A DNA stretch of 64,000 bases, from the NCBI GenBank assembly GCA_019420585.1, contig JAHZGX010000033.1, forward strand, positions 25,288 to 89,287. The letters run 5' to 3'. Shown here in pieces: positions 8,665 through 17,727 of this stretch (within the stretch, counting starts at the first letter, position 1; each line of letters opens with the position of its first letter). Position numbers and translations under genes: made by a program. The notes beneath the pieces were generated by a model. The model saw nothing but the letters and a program-made list of their open reading frames with translations. It did not search any database and had not been told where the DNA came from. This DNA comes from Prevotellaceae bacterium. Lineage in GTDB: Bacteria; Bacteroidota; Bacteroidia; Bacteroidales; Bacteroidaceae.

Positions 8665-10221
8665 ATGGAAACAACTACACTGGTGATGGTTCTGGCGGCT
8701 GCGGTGGTCATCATGGCCATATTGGGCTATCTGGCAGGAAGGAAACTGTCGTCGCAGACCGATAACGGTACTGACAGGCGCATGCTGGAAGACAAACTGA
8801 ATGAACTCCGTCTGCTGGCTGATGAGCGCGGGCAGAGTCTGGAAAGAATGGCGGAGGAAGTGAAGAAACTGACTGCGGAGCGGGATGTGCAGTGCAACAG
8901 AGCCGAGAATGCAGAAAGGCAAGTTCAGCAGGAAAGGGTGAGGCAGGAGACTCTGAAACGTGAATATACCGAGTCGCTGCAGACACAGATGGAAGAGTGG
9001 AAAAGGGTATATGAGTCTCAACTTGATGAAGTGAGAAAGAGCCATGTACGGCAGATGGAGACACTTAGGCAGATGAACCAGGAACAGGTAAGCCGGCAGG
9101 CGGAACTCATCAGGGAGCAGATGAAAGCAACATCGGAGCAGATACTCAAAGAGCGTGAACGCGAACTGGGACAGAAGAACCGTGAGCAGGTGGCTCTCAT
9201 CATTGACCCTCTGAACAGAAGTCTGAAGGAAATGCGTGAAGCACTGGACAAGAATAAGGAACAGCAGAGCGTGGCACTGAACAGGCTGGATGCCACCATA
9301 CAGGCCAATATGCAGCAAAGCACGGCCTTGGGGGAGACAGCAGACCGTCTGACAAGGGCTTTGACGGGTGAAGTGAAGGTGCAGGGAAACTTTGGCGAAC
9401 TGAAACTGAAGCAGTTGCTTGAAGATATGGAACTGCATGAAGGGGAGCAGTTTGATACCCAGGAGACCCTGCGCAACACTTTGGGAAAAGCACTGAAGGA
9501 TGATGAGGGGAAAGGCATGATACCAGACTTCATACTCCACTTCCCCAATAACCGACATGTGGTGGTGGATGCTAAGATGTCGCTCACCGACTATGAGCGG
9601 TATATGAATGCGGATGTTCCAGAGGATAGAACAACTTTCCTGAAGGCACATATTGCCAGTGTACGGAATCAGGTGACCCGTTTGGCACGCAAGGATTATT
9701 CCAAATATTTGCCTGTGGGCTACAACAGACTCAATTTCGTCATTATGTATGTGCCCATAGAGAGTGCACTCAGTCTGGCTCTACTCAATGACTCCACCCT
9801 TTGGAAAGATGCTTATGACCAGGGGGTGATGATATTGGGATCGCAGAGCATGTATATGAATCTTAGGGTGTTGGAGATGATGTGGACGCAGGTGCGTCAG
9901 TTGCAGAACCAGCAAGAGATGATGGATGCGGCGAATATACTGATTGAAAGGATACAGGATTTCGGCGTGAGGTTTATGGATGTGGAGGCTTCCATGAATG
10001 ACACGCTGAAGAAAATGACAGGGCTGAAAACAACCACTGCAAACGAGGGGCGTAGTATCATCACTGCAGCAAGAAACTTGATAAAGGCAGGAGCTAGGGA
10101 GAACAAGAAGAAAAGAGCGGTGGCAGATATGGAGGGAACAGTATTCTTGGATTCTGACAGACTTTCGGATAATACAGCAAATAGAGTTGGCTTGGATGCA
10201 GAAACCGTCCATAGAGTATGA
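8665..10221 (+). CDS. rmuC: DNA recombination protein RmuC
   Basis: RmuC family proteins limit recombination at inverted repeats; the biochemical activity is not well defined, but the core resembles a PD-(D/E)XK nuclease. The 518-residue protein has one N-terminal membrane segment (about 5-25, MVLAAAVVIMAILGY), a long charged coiled coil (about 35-200, rich in Glu, Gln and Arg), then the conserved core with GNFGELKLKQLLEDM and DFILHFPNNRHVVVDAKMSL. The ATG follows AGAGAGG. The stop overlaps the miaA start (ATGA at 10218-10221), so the two are translationally linked. Confidence 0.93.
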   Translation: METTTLVMVLAAAVVIMAILGYLAGRKLSSQTDNGTDRRMLEDKLNELRLLADERGQSLERMAEEVKKLTAERDVQCNRAENAERQVQQERVRQETLKREYTESLQTQMEEWKRVYESQLDEVRKSHVRQMETLRQMNQEQVSRQAELIREQMKATSEQILKERERELGQKNREQVALIIDPLNRSLKEMREALDKNKEQQSVALNRLDATIQANMQQSTALGETADRLTRALTGEVKVQGNFGELKLKQLLEDMELHEGEQFDTQETLRNTLGKALKDDEGKGMIPDFILHFPNNRHVVVDAKMSLTDYERYMNADVPEDRTTFLKAHIASVRNQVTRLARKDYSKYLPVGYNRLNFVIMYVPIESALSLALLNDSTLWKDAYDQGVMILGSQSMYMNLRVLEMMWTQVRQLQNQQEMMDAANILIERIQDFGVRFMDVEASMNDTLKKMTGLKTTTANEGRSIITAARNLIKAGARENKKKRAVADMEGTVFLDSDRLSDNTANRVGLDAETVHRV

Positions 10222-11138
10222 ATATGAAATATGATATAATAACCATATTGGGACCTACAGCATCGGGGAAGACAGCCCTTGCCGCCAGCCTGGCACGGAA
10301 AATGGGCAATGCCGAAATTATCAGTGCCGACAGCAGACAGGTTTACCGAGGCATGGACATTGGCACAGGCAAGGATTTGGCCGACTATACCGTAGGCGGA
10401 GTGGACATCCCCTATCATCTGATAGACATAGTTGAGGCGGGGGAGAGATATAATCTGTTTCAGTTCCAACAGGATTTCTGGACTGCGTATAACGATATCA
10501 GGCAGCGTGGAAAGTTTCCCATCATGTGTGGAGGTACCGGGTTGTACATTGAGTCTGTGCTCAAGAGTTACAAGATGGTGCCTGTGCCAGAGAATCCGGA
10601 ACTACGCAGAAAACTGGAACACTATACGCTGGAGGAACTGACCCAACTGCTTGGCACATACAAGGCACTGCACAACACAACGGATGTGGATACGCCTAAG
10701 CGTGCCATAAGATCTATTGAGATACAGCAATATTATAAGGAGAATAAGATTGATGAACAGGAGTTCCCTTCATTGCGGAGCCTGACCATTGGCGTGAGAG
10801 TAGATCGTGAGGTACGCAGGCAAAAGATAAGCCAGAGGTTGCGTGACCGTCTTGACCAGGGAATGTTGCAGGAGGTGGAGGGACTGCTGAGGAAGGTGCC
10901 CGCTGATGCTCTCATGTATTATGGACTTGAGTATAAGTACCTGACGCAGTGTTGTATCGGTCAGTTGTCTTATGAGGAGATGGTTCGCCAGTTGGAGATT
11001 GCCATTCATCAGTTTGCCAAGAGGCAGATGACATGGTTTAGGGGAATGGAACGCCGCGGCACACCAATTATATGGCAGGATGGTTCCGAATGTGTGGCGA
11101 ATAGGGTGGGGCAGATACTTTCGCTCCTGGATGAGTGA
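10218..11138 (+). CDS. miaA: tRNA dimethylallyltransferase MiaA
   Basis: MiaA transfers a dimethylallyl group to N6 of A37 in tRNAs that read codons beginning with U. The 306-residue protein has the P-loop GPTASGKTALA near residue 12, SADSRQVYRGMDIGTGK, and the central CGGTGLYIESVL motif. The C-terminal KRQMTWFRG motif is typical of the family. It overlaps the rmuC stop by four bases. Many Bacteroidota carry two MiaA paralogues, so this may be one of a pair. Confidence 0.95.
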   Translation: MNMKYDIITILGPTASGKTALAASLARKMGNAEIISADSRQVYRGMDIGTGKDLADYTVGGVDIPYHLIDIVEAGERYNLFQFQQDFWTAYNDIRQRGKFPIMCGGTGLYIESVLKSYKMVPVPENPELRRKLEHYTLEELTQLLGTYKALHNTTDVDTPKRAIRSIEIQQYYKENKIDEQEFPSLRSLTIGVRVDREVRRQKISQRLRDRLDQGMLQEVEGLLRKVPADALMYYGLEYKYLTQCCIGQLSYEEMVRQLEIAIHQFAKRQMTWFRGMERRGTPIIWQDGSECVANRVGQILSLLDE

Positions 11139-11149
11139 TGCCATGGGGT

Positions 11150-11836
11150 TCACCCCATTTTTGATATTCGTTTCAGTTTTTCTTCATCAAGAATCTTGAT
11201 GTTTCGGCCGTTTATGGCCACTACCTTGTCTTTGGCAAGCAGGCTGAGTGTGCGTATGGCATTGTTGGTTGTCATGTTGCTCAGACTGGCCATGTCATCA
11301 CGGCTCATCTGTATCCGCAGGGTGCATCCATCTGTTTCCAGCCCGTAGCGGTCACGCAGATACAGGATGGAGTCGGCCAGTCGTGCACAGATGTGCTTCT
11401 GAGTCAGGTTGACCGTGCGTTCATCGCTCTTGCCCAGTGCAACTGCAAGTTTGTGAAGGAAGAACCATGCCAGGCGGGCATTTTCTTCAAGTAGGGAGCG
11501 CACTACGGTCAGCGGAATGCAAATTAGGCGGGAAGGTTCCAATGCAGCAGCAGAAGTGAGGAACTTCTCACCAGAGAAGGCGGCACGATAACCGAAGTAC
11601 TCTATTTCGTCAATTACACGTACAATCTGGCACCGACCTCCTACGCCATCAATGAAAATCTTTACCTTACCCTTAATCAAGCAAAGCAAGTCCTGAGGAG
11701 TATCTCCCTCCTTATATATAATCTCGTTCTTGGCCAGATTGCGTGTCCGCATACATTCCAGAACTTTTGCCTTCTCTTTTTCAGAAAGCATGGCAATCAG
11801 TTCGGTCTGTAACTCAAGTGCCTCTTGCTTTGTCAT
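11150..11836 (-). CDS. Crp/Fnr family transcriptional regulator
   Basis: This protein has the cyclic-nucleotide-binding type sensor fold (about residues 15-125, with EIIYKEGDTPQDLLCLIKGK) and a C-terminal Crp-type helix-turn-helix (about 150-215, MSRDDMASLSNMTTNNAIR). The cysteines of oxygen-sensing FNR are not present as a cluster, and the ligand cannot be read from sequence. The open frame extends upstream to 11998, but a good promoter at 11878-11908 lies inside that extension. I therefore start at the ATG at 11836 (MTKQEALELQ), giving 228 residues. It converges on miaA, with 11 bp between the stops. Confidence 0.88.
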   Translation of the reverse strand: MTKQEALELQTELIAMLSEKEKAKVLECMRTRNLAKNEIIYKEGDTPQDLLCLIKGKVKIFIDGVGGRCQIVRVIDEIEYFGYRAAFSGEKFLTSAAALEPSRLICIPLTVVRSLLEENARLAWFFLHKLAVALGKSDERTVNLTQKHICARLADSILYLRDRYGLETDGCTLRIQMSRDDMASLSNMTTNNAIRTLSLLAKDKVVAINGRNIKILDEEKLKRISKMG

Positions 11837-11877
11837 CCGCTTCGGTAAAATCGTATCCTTACACAAAATCTTTTCCA

Positions 11878-11908
11878 CAAAGATAGCCTTCTTTTCGGAC
11901 TTGTACAA
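11878..11908 (-). promoter_or_regulatory. Promoter for the Crp/Fnr gene
   Basis: On the minus strand TTG (11908-11906), 20 bp and TATCTTTG (11885-11878) form a two-box Bacteroidota promoter. The predicted transcript start near 11871 is 35 bases before the ATG at 11836. This supports the shorter protein. Confidence 0.7.
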
Positions 11909-12100
11909 GTACATCACGGTGAAATTGAGGCTCAAAGGGCTTTCCTTGACCTGTTTCAGTGCGTAAGAAAGGACGTTTTGAGAACGATGGTATTCCAATT
12001 GTTCCCAAAACGCCTTCTTAATTCAAAATTTGTACGTTATACGTCTTTATGCTCATGAAGTTGCTCATTCATAGAACCCTCATGCTGTCATAAGGTATCA

Positions 12101-12829
12101 TCAATCACTCCTGCGGCCGAAAAGTCTCAGCAGATAAAGGAAAAGATTGATAAAATCAAGATAGAGAGACAGACTACCCATCAATGCAAGTTTAGTGGTT
12201 TGCTCCTCATCGCCATAAGTTGCAGCTTGCTCCACCATGGCCTTGATTTTCTGTGTGTCATAGGCAGTCAAACCGGCAAAGATCAGGACACCAGCGTAAT
12301 TCAGTAGGGCAGACAGACCGGAACTGGCGACAAAGAAATTAACCAGAGTGGCAACAATCAAGCCGATGAGCAACATGTAAAGGAGTCTTCCCATGGCAGA
12401 AAGGTCTTTCTTGACGGTATATCCCACCAGTGCCATTCCACCAAACATGCATGCGGTGGTGAGGAAGGTGGTGGCAATGCTCTCCATGGTGTACACCAGG
12501 AAGATGAATGACATGGTCACTCCATTGAGCACGGCATAGAGGGCGAACATCAATCCTGCGGTCATGGAGGACATTCTGCCGATACGAGCCGAAAGCCATA
12601 GGACAAGGGCTATTTCCGCAGTAAACAGTCCGAACATGAGCAACTTGCTGCTGGCAATGGCATAGATGATGCTTGGGCTGCCGGCCACCAGTATCGCTGT
12701 CAAGGCAGTCATGAGCAAGCCAAGGCTCATCCATGCGTACACATTTCTCATCACCCTGCCAAAAGACGTGGCAAAATCTATGGTACCACCGCCGTTATTG
12801 GCGCTTTTGTAATTCTTGTTGTATCCCAT
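12101..12829 (-). CDS. Bax inhibitor-1/YccA family membrane protein
   Basis: This 242-residue protein has about seven hydrophobic segments from residue 30 to 237 and the signature of the BI-1/YccA/YbhL family. Signature elements are VYAWMSLGLLMTALTA near the start, GVLIFAGLTAYDTQKIK, and the C-terminal LYLDFINLFLYLLRLFGRR. Relatives act in membrane quality control or proton-linked calcium leak; the exact role here is unknown. It has its own -7 box upstream, and a large inverted repeat lies a little further upstream at 13013-13082. Confidence 0.92.
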   Translation of the reverse strand: MGYNKNYKSANNGGGTIDFATSFGRVMRNVYAWMSLGLLMTALTAILVAGSPSIIYAIASSKLLMFGLFTAEIALVLWLSARIGRMSSMTAGLMFALYAVLNGVTMSFIFLVYTMESIATTFLTTACMFGGMALVGYTVKKDLSAMGRLLYMLLIGLIVATLVNFFVASSGLSALLNYAGVLIFAGLTAYDTQKIKAMVEQAATYGDEEQTTKLALMGSLSLYLDFINLFLYLLRLFGRRSD

Positions 12830-12874
12830 ATCTGTATTCTTTTGTTTGGATTAAGAATAAATCTGTTGTTGTGA

Positions 12875-12882
12875 CAAAGATA
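12875..12882 (-). promoter_or_regulatory. Promoter -7 box for the BI-1 family gene
   Basis: TATCTTTG on the minus strand (12882 to 12875) lies 46 bp upstream of the ATG at 12829. A TTG at 12907-12905 is 22 bp further upstream, slightly longer than the usual spacing. Confidence 0.6.
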
Positions 12883-13012
12883 TGGCTTTTCCCTGTAATT
12901 AACGCAAGTTTGAAGAATTATATGCAGGGATATTCAGAAACAGGTAGGAGGCTTCTGATTGTTGTGTGGAAATTAGAACTGTTGCTTCTGTTAATATTAC
13001 ATACATACATGC

Positions 13013-13082
13013 CTGTACGGTTATTAATCGTACAGATGCACGGACAATAAACCGTACACGTGTACGATTAATAACCGTACAG
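13013..13082. repeat. Nested inverted repeat with three related motifs
   Basis: A perfect 22-bp inverted repeat has arms at 13013-13034 and 13061-13082. Each arm runs between TGTACG and CGTACA, so it is itself partly palindromic. A third copy of the half motif (AATAAACCGTACA) lies between the arms at 13046-13057 and creates the 14-bp palindrome CGTACACGTGTACG (13053-13066). It lies between the 3' end of the DUF4923 gene and the 5' side of the BI-1 gene. There is no T tract, so a plain terminator is unlikely. A multi-site operator is my preferred reading. Confidence 0.8.
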
Positions 13083-13114
13083 CAACAGGAGTTAACTAAA
13101 TTTTGATTGGAATA

Positions 13115-13807
13115 TTATTTGGTCATTGTCCAGCCCACCTTCATTCCATTGTAGTTGCTGAGCAAGGAGGATATGGAAGATGTGGAACTGACGGAACTTC
13201 CCAGCCCGGTCATTATGCTGAGCAGTTTGTCAGCATCAAAGAGCATGTGCAACTCGTTCCCGCTTACCGTGGCGGTGCAGGTGATGTTGCTTACTCCCAA
13301 TGCGCCAGTAATGGTAAGTTTGCTGTTGCTGGTGTCGTAAGTGTATGTTCCGTTGATGGTTTTCCCGTTGTTTGTGAAAGTGCAGGTCTTGTCATTGTTC
13401 AGCGTGAGTTGGCTCTTTCCTTCAGTCATTCCAATTTTCTTGAGATATTTGCTGAGTGTGCTCTCTACCTTATTACTTGCTACGGCACCGCCCAATTTGG
13501 CCAGGACACTCTCGCTTTCAAATACGACTTTGGGTGCAGAGTAGGTCCAGGTGCCAACCAGGCTGCTCTCTGAAGTCTTGTTGCCAAGCAGACTGGAAAG
13601 CACGTTGCCCAGCACTCCGGTGCCTGTGCTGCCCGTAAGTGTACTTCCCAGAAGACCACCTGTCAGGTTGCTTCCAGCATTGCTGCCGGTCACCGCATTC
13701 CCTCCAAGGTTTGTCGATGCCATACTTCCTTTGTTGCCCATTCCACAAGATGCCAGGGATAAGCACATGGTAACCATACTCATGGCTACAATAATTCCTT
13801 TCTTCAT
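13115..13807 (-). CDS. DUF4923 family lipoprotein
   Basis: The 230-residue protein starts with a signal peptide ending in the lipobox LASC (Cys21), so it should be anchored in the membrane facing the periplasm or outer surface. A Gly/Ser/Thr/Asn-rich linker (about 25-75) follows. The rest is a lipocalin-like small beta domain starting SSLVGTWTYSAPKVVFESE, matching DUF4923, found in Prevotella and Bacteroides. Its function is unknown. Upstream AT-rich DNA probably holds its promoter, but I see no clean TAnnTTTG. It may be monocistronic. Confidence 0.85.
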   Translation of the reverse strand: MKKGIIVAMSMVTMCLSLASCGMGNKGSMASTNLGGNAVTGSNAGSNLTGGLLGSTLTGSTGTGVLGNVLSSLLGNKTSESSLVGTWTYSAPKVVFESESVLAKLGGAVASNKVESTLSKYLKKIGMTEGKSQLTLNNDKTCTFTNNGKTINGTYTYDTSNSKLTITGALGVSNITCTATVSGNELHMLFDADKLLSIMTGLGSSVSSTSSISSLLSNYNGMKVGWTMTK

Positions 13808-13878
13808 GAATTTCTATATTTATTATTTCTAAACAATATCAAGTTAACTGATGTTTGTCCTGCGTCCAATCCATAGTC

Positions 13879-14841
13879 TTATAAGCCATATGCATGATTC
13901 TGTGAATCAATATACTCACTTTCTTTTTTCGGTTGCTTATGCTCAAACATCTTCCTGAAGGGGGCAGGGATGGGAGTTTCAAAAATCATGGGTTCTCCAC
14001 TTCTTGGATGGTAGAAGTGAAGTCGGTAAGCATGCAGAGCCAGCCGTCCCATGGGGTCACGTCCATTGCCGTATTTCACATCACCTGCCACTGGATAGCC
14101 CAAATCTGCCATATGTACGCGTATCTGATTCTTGCGTCCTGTTTCCAACTTCAGTTCAACAAGGCTGTATTGTTCATTGGTTTTCAGTCTCCTGTAATGT
14201 GTGGTGGCTTCTTTTCCGCCGTTGTCGGTGGGACTGCTGTAGGTCACGTAAGCCTTGTTGTCCTTCAGCCAAGAGTGTTGCGTACCGCCTTCCTGCTTCA
14301 TCTTGCCGCAGAGAACTGCCATATAACGGCGGTCGTAGACAATTTCATGCCAGTTGTGCTCAAGTATTTGCTCCATCTCCATGTTCTTTGCATATACCAT
14401 CAGACCGCTTGTGTCGCGGTCAAGACGATGTACTACGTGAGCCGTGCATTTGAAATGCCGTCTGTTAAAGTATTCGTCAAGCACGGTCTTTACGCTGAAC
14501 TGGCTGGGATTTGCACCCATGCTCAATATACCTGGAGCTTTCTCAATGACAACGATATCCTTATCTTCATACACAATTTTCACATGTTTGTTGTTCAATT
14601 CGGTGCTTCGCTTATGACGGCTTATGCGAACCGTTTGTCCCGGATGAAGTTTGTAGTTATACTGGGTAACCAGTATTCGGTCAACGCTTACTCCGTGTCC
14701 TTTGAGCAAATCCTTGACGTGATTACGGCTTACGCCTGACATTTGCTTCATGATGAATGCCATGAGTTCAGATTCCTCACGCACCGGGAGTTCTATGTAT
14801 TTGAGTGCGGCATATTGTGCGCCGCTAAGATTTCTTGCCAT
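13879..14841 (-). CDS. RluA family 23S/tRNA pseudouridine synthase
   Basis: This 320-residue protein isomerises specific uridines in RNA. It has an N-terminal S4-like RNA-binding region (about 25-78, GVSRNHVKDLLKGHGVSVD) and the RluA catalytic domain with HRLDRDTSGLMVYAKN, in which Asp141 is the expected nucleophile. Later motifs are TGRKNQIRVHMADLGYPVAGD and RLALHAYRLHFYHP. Which uridine is modified (RluA, RluC or RluD type) cannot be decided. No clear promoter was found upstream. The C-terminal tail after the catalytic domain is short and charged. Confidence 0.93.
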   Translation of the reverse strand: MARNLSGAQYAALKYIELPVREESELMAFIMKQMSGVSRNHVKDLLKGHGVSVDRILVTQYNYKLHPGQTVRISRHKRSTELNNKHVKIVYEDKDIVVIEKAPGILSMGANPSQFSVKTVLDEYFNRRHFKCTAHVVHRLDRDTSGLMVYAKNMEMEQILEHNWHEIVYDRRYMAVLCGKMKQEGGTQHSWLKDNKAYVTYSSPTDNGGKEATTHYRRLKTNEQYSLVELKLETGRKNQIRVHMADLGYPVAGDVKYGNGRDPMGRLALHAYRLHFYHPRSGEPMIFETPIPAPFRKMFEHKQPKKESEYIDSQNHAYGL

Positions 14842-15064
14842 AATTTGTTTGTTCTTATTGTTGGCTGTCAGAACAGGTCTTCTGCAGGCTTCTGAGAGCC
14901 TTTGCCGAGAGATTTAGCCTATTTTACTATTATCGTGATTATGTTTAGTCGGATGAGGAGGCATTCTTCTCTGCCCCAGGTTATGCATCTTGCTGTGTGA
15001 GGAAGGCTTCATCATAATATGATGGAAGGTACGCATAGTTCTCATTATGTATATGTAAGATACT

Positions 15065-16687
15065 TCAGAACCCATACCAGAACTTTTTCCAGTACGTGGC
15101 ATAGAGTTCATCCCATTTCAGAATCTCTGCTCCCAAAAAGTCGTGGGTATATCCGTTGAGGTATTCTGTACCTTGCTCCGTCTTTCCTTGCTTGATAAAG
15201 TCAAGGTATATGCTTCTCACATAAGGAATTTCACGTGTTCCCTTGTCTGTAAAATATTGCCTGGCAGGCTCCAGTGTACGCCTGCAATCTCCCCAGCGAA
15301 CAGTTGCCAGGCGGTTGGTACGGCGGAATCTCCACAAGGCGGCATCTTCTCTGTAGACGTGATTACCACATACATTCAGCAAGCCAGGCAACTTTGTGGA
15401 ACCACAATAAATGGGTAACCTAGGGCTTTCACCTGGGTTGTCAAAAGCCAGCCATACAACTCCCCCAACACCTTCTGGCACATCGGAAAACAACTGAATC
15501 ACAGTACTGTAGGCACATACGGGTACTGACACGGAGCGAATCCACTGCCCAAAAGTGCTGTCTCCCATGGCAACATACAAATCGCGTTCGTCTCCTCTCA
15601 TCCATGGATTGGCTATGGGAGATACCTTCATCGGTTTTTCTCCGTTTTCACTGTTCTTTTTCCCCTTGTCCGGCACCATCATGTGTAAGGTGTAATCCTG
15701 GTCAGTTCCTTCATAATAACTGGCCAGTAGGTGGTCAACATCCTGGAGGCTGACAGGCTTGTCCGGTTTTACGCTCAGGGGTAATTCTTCCACATCGTCG
15801 GTCAGATGAAGTGAAGGGGCAAGTGCGTTCATGATGAAGAGGTCGCGTATGCTGTAGTTCTTTTTCTCGTTCAGATAGTTGGTTCCACTGTAGGCACGCC
15901 AGAAAGAGAACGGTTCTTGCCCGTCCCATAGTTTCAGTTTGCGTGCTACTGAGTGTATGTTGTCTGATGCCATGAAGTTTGAAGTGTCCTGAAGGTCAAC
16001 TTGTCCAATCCTTCCAATGTTCGCGCTCACAGCAATCTCATCGTCAGGAATGCGTTGTGCAGCCCATACTCCACCCTTTTTCTTTTTTCCTTCGCCGTAT
16101 ACTTCAAATATCCAAACTTCTGCGGTGTCGGCAATAGTCAGGCACTCCCCGCCGTCAGCATAACCATATTCGCGGATGAGTTGCCCCATGAGGCGTATGG
16201 CTTCCCGTGCAGACGTGCATCGCTGAAGTGCTACTCGCTGTAGTTCCTCTATATAGAACAGGCCGTCAGGATTCCTCAATGTGTCTTTTCCTCCAATGGT
16301 GGTTTCCCCCATGGCCAGTCTTTTTTCGTTGATGCATGGATAAGCCGTGTCTAGGAAACGGTATGTGTGAGCCACTTGTGGAATTTGTCCTGCCACTTCT
16401 ACACCTTGCATGGACAGGGGAGTCTCTGTATGCATGCGTCCCTTGTAGATGTTCATGGTTGTGTCTGCGGGATTGTCCGTTCCGCCCACCCATTTTACCC
16501 ATGTCCTGTAATTTCCATCGCAGGTGTGGCTTGTCATCACAGAACCATCGGCACTAGCCTTTCTGCCCACCATGATGCTGGTGCACGAGAGCCGTGCATG
16601 CTGTTCTTCCTCAGAAAGTTCATGTGAAGTCATTGGCTGGACAGCAAGCACGCCCAGCACGGCCAGAATCATTCCTTTTGCCCTCAT
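15065..16687 (-). CDS. Secreted C69 (U34) family dipeptidase
   Basis: This 540-residue protein is a cysteine dipeptidase of the C69 family, an Ntn hydrolase. It has a signal peptide (about 1-20) followed by a short propeptide and Cys35 in LSCTSIMVGRKASADGS. In this family that cysteine becomes the N-terminal nucleophile after self-cleavage. SVMTSHTCD and RIGQVDLQD segments are also typical. It lies 40 bp downstream of the GH25 muramidase gene on the same strand and probably forms an operon with it. Together they could help degrade peptidoglycan or peptides outside the cytoplasm. About 220 bp between this gene and the RluA gene show nothing I recognise. Confidence 0.92.
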   Translation of the reverse strand: MRAKGMILAVLGVLAVQPMTSHELSEEEQHARLSCTSIMVGRKASADGSVMTSHTCDGNYRTWVKWVGGTDNPADTTMNIYKGRMHTETPLSMQGVEVAGQIPQVAHTYRFLDTAYPCINEKRLAMGETTIGGKDTLRNPDGLFYIEELQRVALQRCTSAREAIRLMGQLIREYGYADGGECLTIADTAEVWIFEVYGEGKKKKGGVWAAQRIPDDEIAVSANIGRIGQVDLQDTSNFMASDNIHSVARKLKLWDGQEPFSFWRAYSGTNYLNEKKNYSIRDLFIMNALAPSLHLTDDVEELPLSVKPDKPVSLQDVDHLLASYYEGTDQDYTLHMMVPDKGKKNSENGEKPMKVSPIANPWMRGDERDLYVAMGDSTFGQWIRSVSVPVCAYSTVIQLFSDVPEGVGGVVWLAFDNPGESPRLPIYCGSTKLPGLLNVCGNHVYREDAALWRFRRTNRLATVRWGDCRRTLEPARQYFTDKGTREIPYVRSIYLDFIKQGKTEQGTEYLNGYTHDFLGAEILKWDELYATYWKKFWYGF

Positions 16688-16727
16688 TGTGCAGTTCTTT
16701 AATTTTTATAGTTTTTATGATTACATG

Positions 16728-17633
16728 CTAATCTACGTTTTCCTCTTTCAGGGTGAACTCCATCAGTTGCTGCCATGTGCCATTGAAGATATTGCAGTCC
16801 ACCTTTCCTCGTATTCCTGACACTCTTCCGCAGTCAGTATGTTGCCACATAATCCATGAGCCTTTATATTCCAATTTGTCCACATAGTAATGTGCTATCC
16901 AATAGGGATATTGCTGGAAGATGGAGTCGTTCAGATAATCCATTTTGAATTTGTAGCCTGTATAGAGTATCGGTTTGACGTGATATTTGGATTCCACTGC
17001 GTCAAGCCATATCTTGACATCTCGCTGGAGTTGTGCAGGAGTCAGGTTTCCCATCTTTTCCACGTCAAGCACGGGGGGGAGATCACCTGGCTCCAAATGC
17101 ACTTGACGCAGGAAGAATTTTGCTTGTTGACGCGCATCTGCCCCAGGAACAAAAAAGTGATAAGCACCTCGTACAAAGTCGTTTCGCTTAGCCTCATAGA
17201 AATTCTCGTTGAAGTTATCGTCCATGAGTGTTGTTCCCTCTGTGGCCTTGATGATGATGAAGCGCACCGGGTCGTTATTCATTGAAGCATTGCGGAGATG
17301 CTCCCATTGTATGGATGACTGGTAGTGGCTTATGTCTATCCCTCTCACATGATAGCCTTCGGGATACACCATCTCACCGTACATTGCTTTCCACCGGAAA
17401 CTGAAGGGACCGACAAAGAAATTGTAGAACATCCCTACATAGGCTCCTCCAACAAGCAGAATCCCCAACCATACCGGCCAGGAACGCAGAGACCATCTGT
17501 GCTTGCTTTTTCCTCTCCTGTGCACCTTCTTTCGGTTTCGCCCGTCTCTCCCTTGGCTCTTTCTTGAGGCGGTATAGCGTGTGCCACCGGCAGATGAAGA
17601 TTTCCTTCGTGAAGTTGCCTTTGGGCCGTCCAT
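16728..17633 (-). CDS. GH25 family muramidase (lysozyme)
   Basis: This protein is predicted to cleave the beta-1,4 link between N-acetylmuramate and N-acetylglucosamine. From the ATG at 17633 it is 301 residues. A basic Ser/Arg/Lys-rich cytoplasmic tail is followed by one transmembrane segment (about 52-71) and the GH25 barrel, so the enzyme would be anchored with its domain outside. Motifs are RGIDISHYQ (Asp100), KATEGTTLMD, and PPVLDVEKMG (Asp190, Glu192), the usual catalytic acids. A longer frame opens with TTG at 17669, but that lies against the pfp terminator, so I prefer the ATG. Confidence 0.9.
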   Translation of the reverse strand: MDGPKATSRRKSSSAGGTRYTASRKSQGRDGRNRKKVHRRGKSKHRWSLRSWPVWLGILLVGGAYVGMFYNFFVGPFSFRWKAMYGEMVYPEGYHVRGIDISHYQSSIQWEHLRNASMNNDPVRFIIIKATEGTTLMDDNFNENFYEAKRNDFVRGAYHFFVPGADARQQAKFFLRQVHLEPGDLPPVLDVEKMGNLTPAQLQRDVKIWLDAVESKYHVKPILYTGYKFKMDYLNDSIFQQYPYWIAHYYVDKLEYKGSWIMWQHTDCGRVSGIRGKVDCNIFNGTWQQLMEFTLKEENVD

Positions 17634-17668
17634 CTTATACGTGAATGTCTCTTGTTGATTGTTCCCCA

Positions 17669-17712
17669 ATAAAAAATAAGTCCTCTCTGTGGCTATAAAG
17701 CCACAGAGAGGA
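17669..17712 (-). terminator. Rho-independent terminator of pfp
   Basis: A perfect 14-bp stem (TCCTCTCTGTGGCT at 17681-17694 and its complement at 17699-17712) has a 4-base loop. On the minus strand it is followed by ACTTATTTTTTATT. It lies 16 bp after the pfp stop. Confidence 0.93.
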
Positions 17713-17727
17713 CAATGTCATAATTGT

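Noticed and set aside
7933..9651. 572-codon minus-strand frame across dnaB and rmuC
   Set aside because: It spans two well-supported plus-strand genes and has the His/Leu/Cys-rich composition of a shadow frame.
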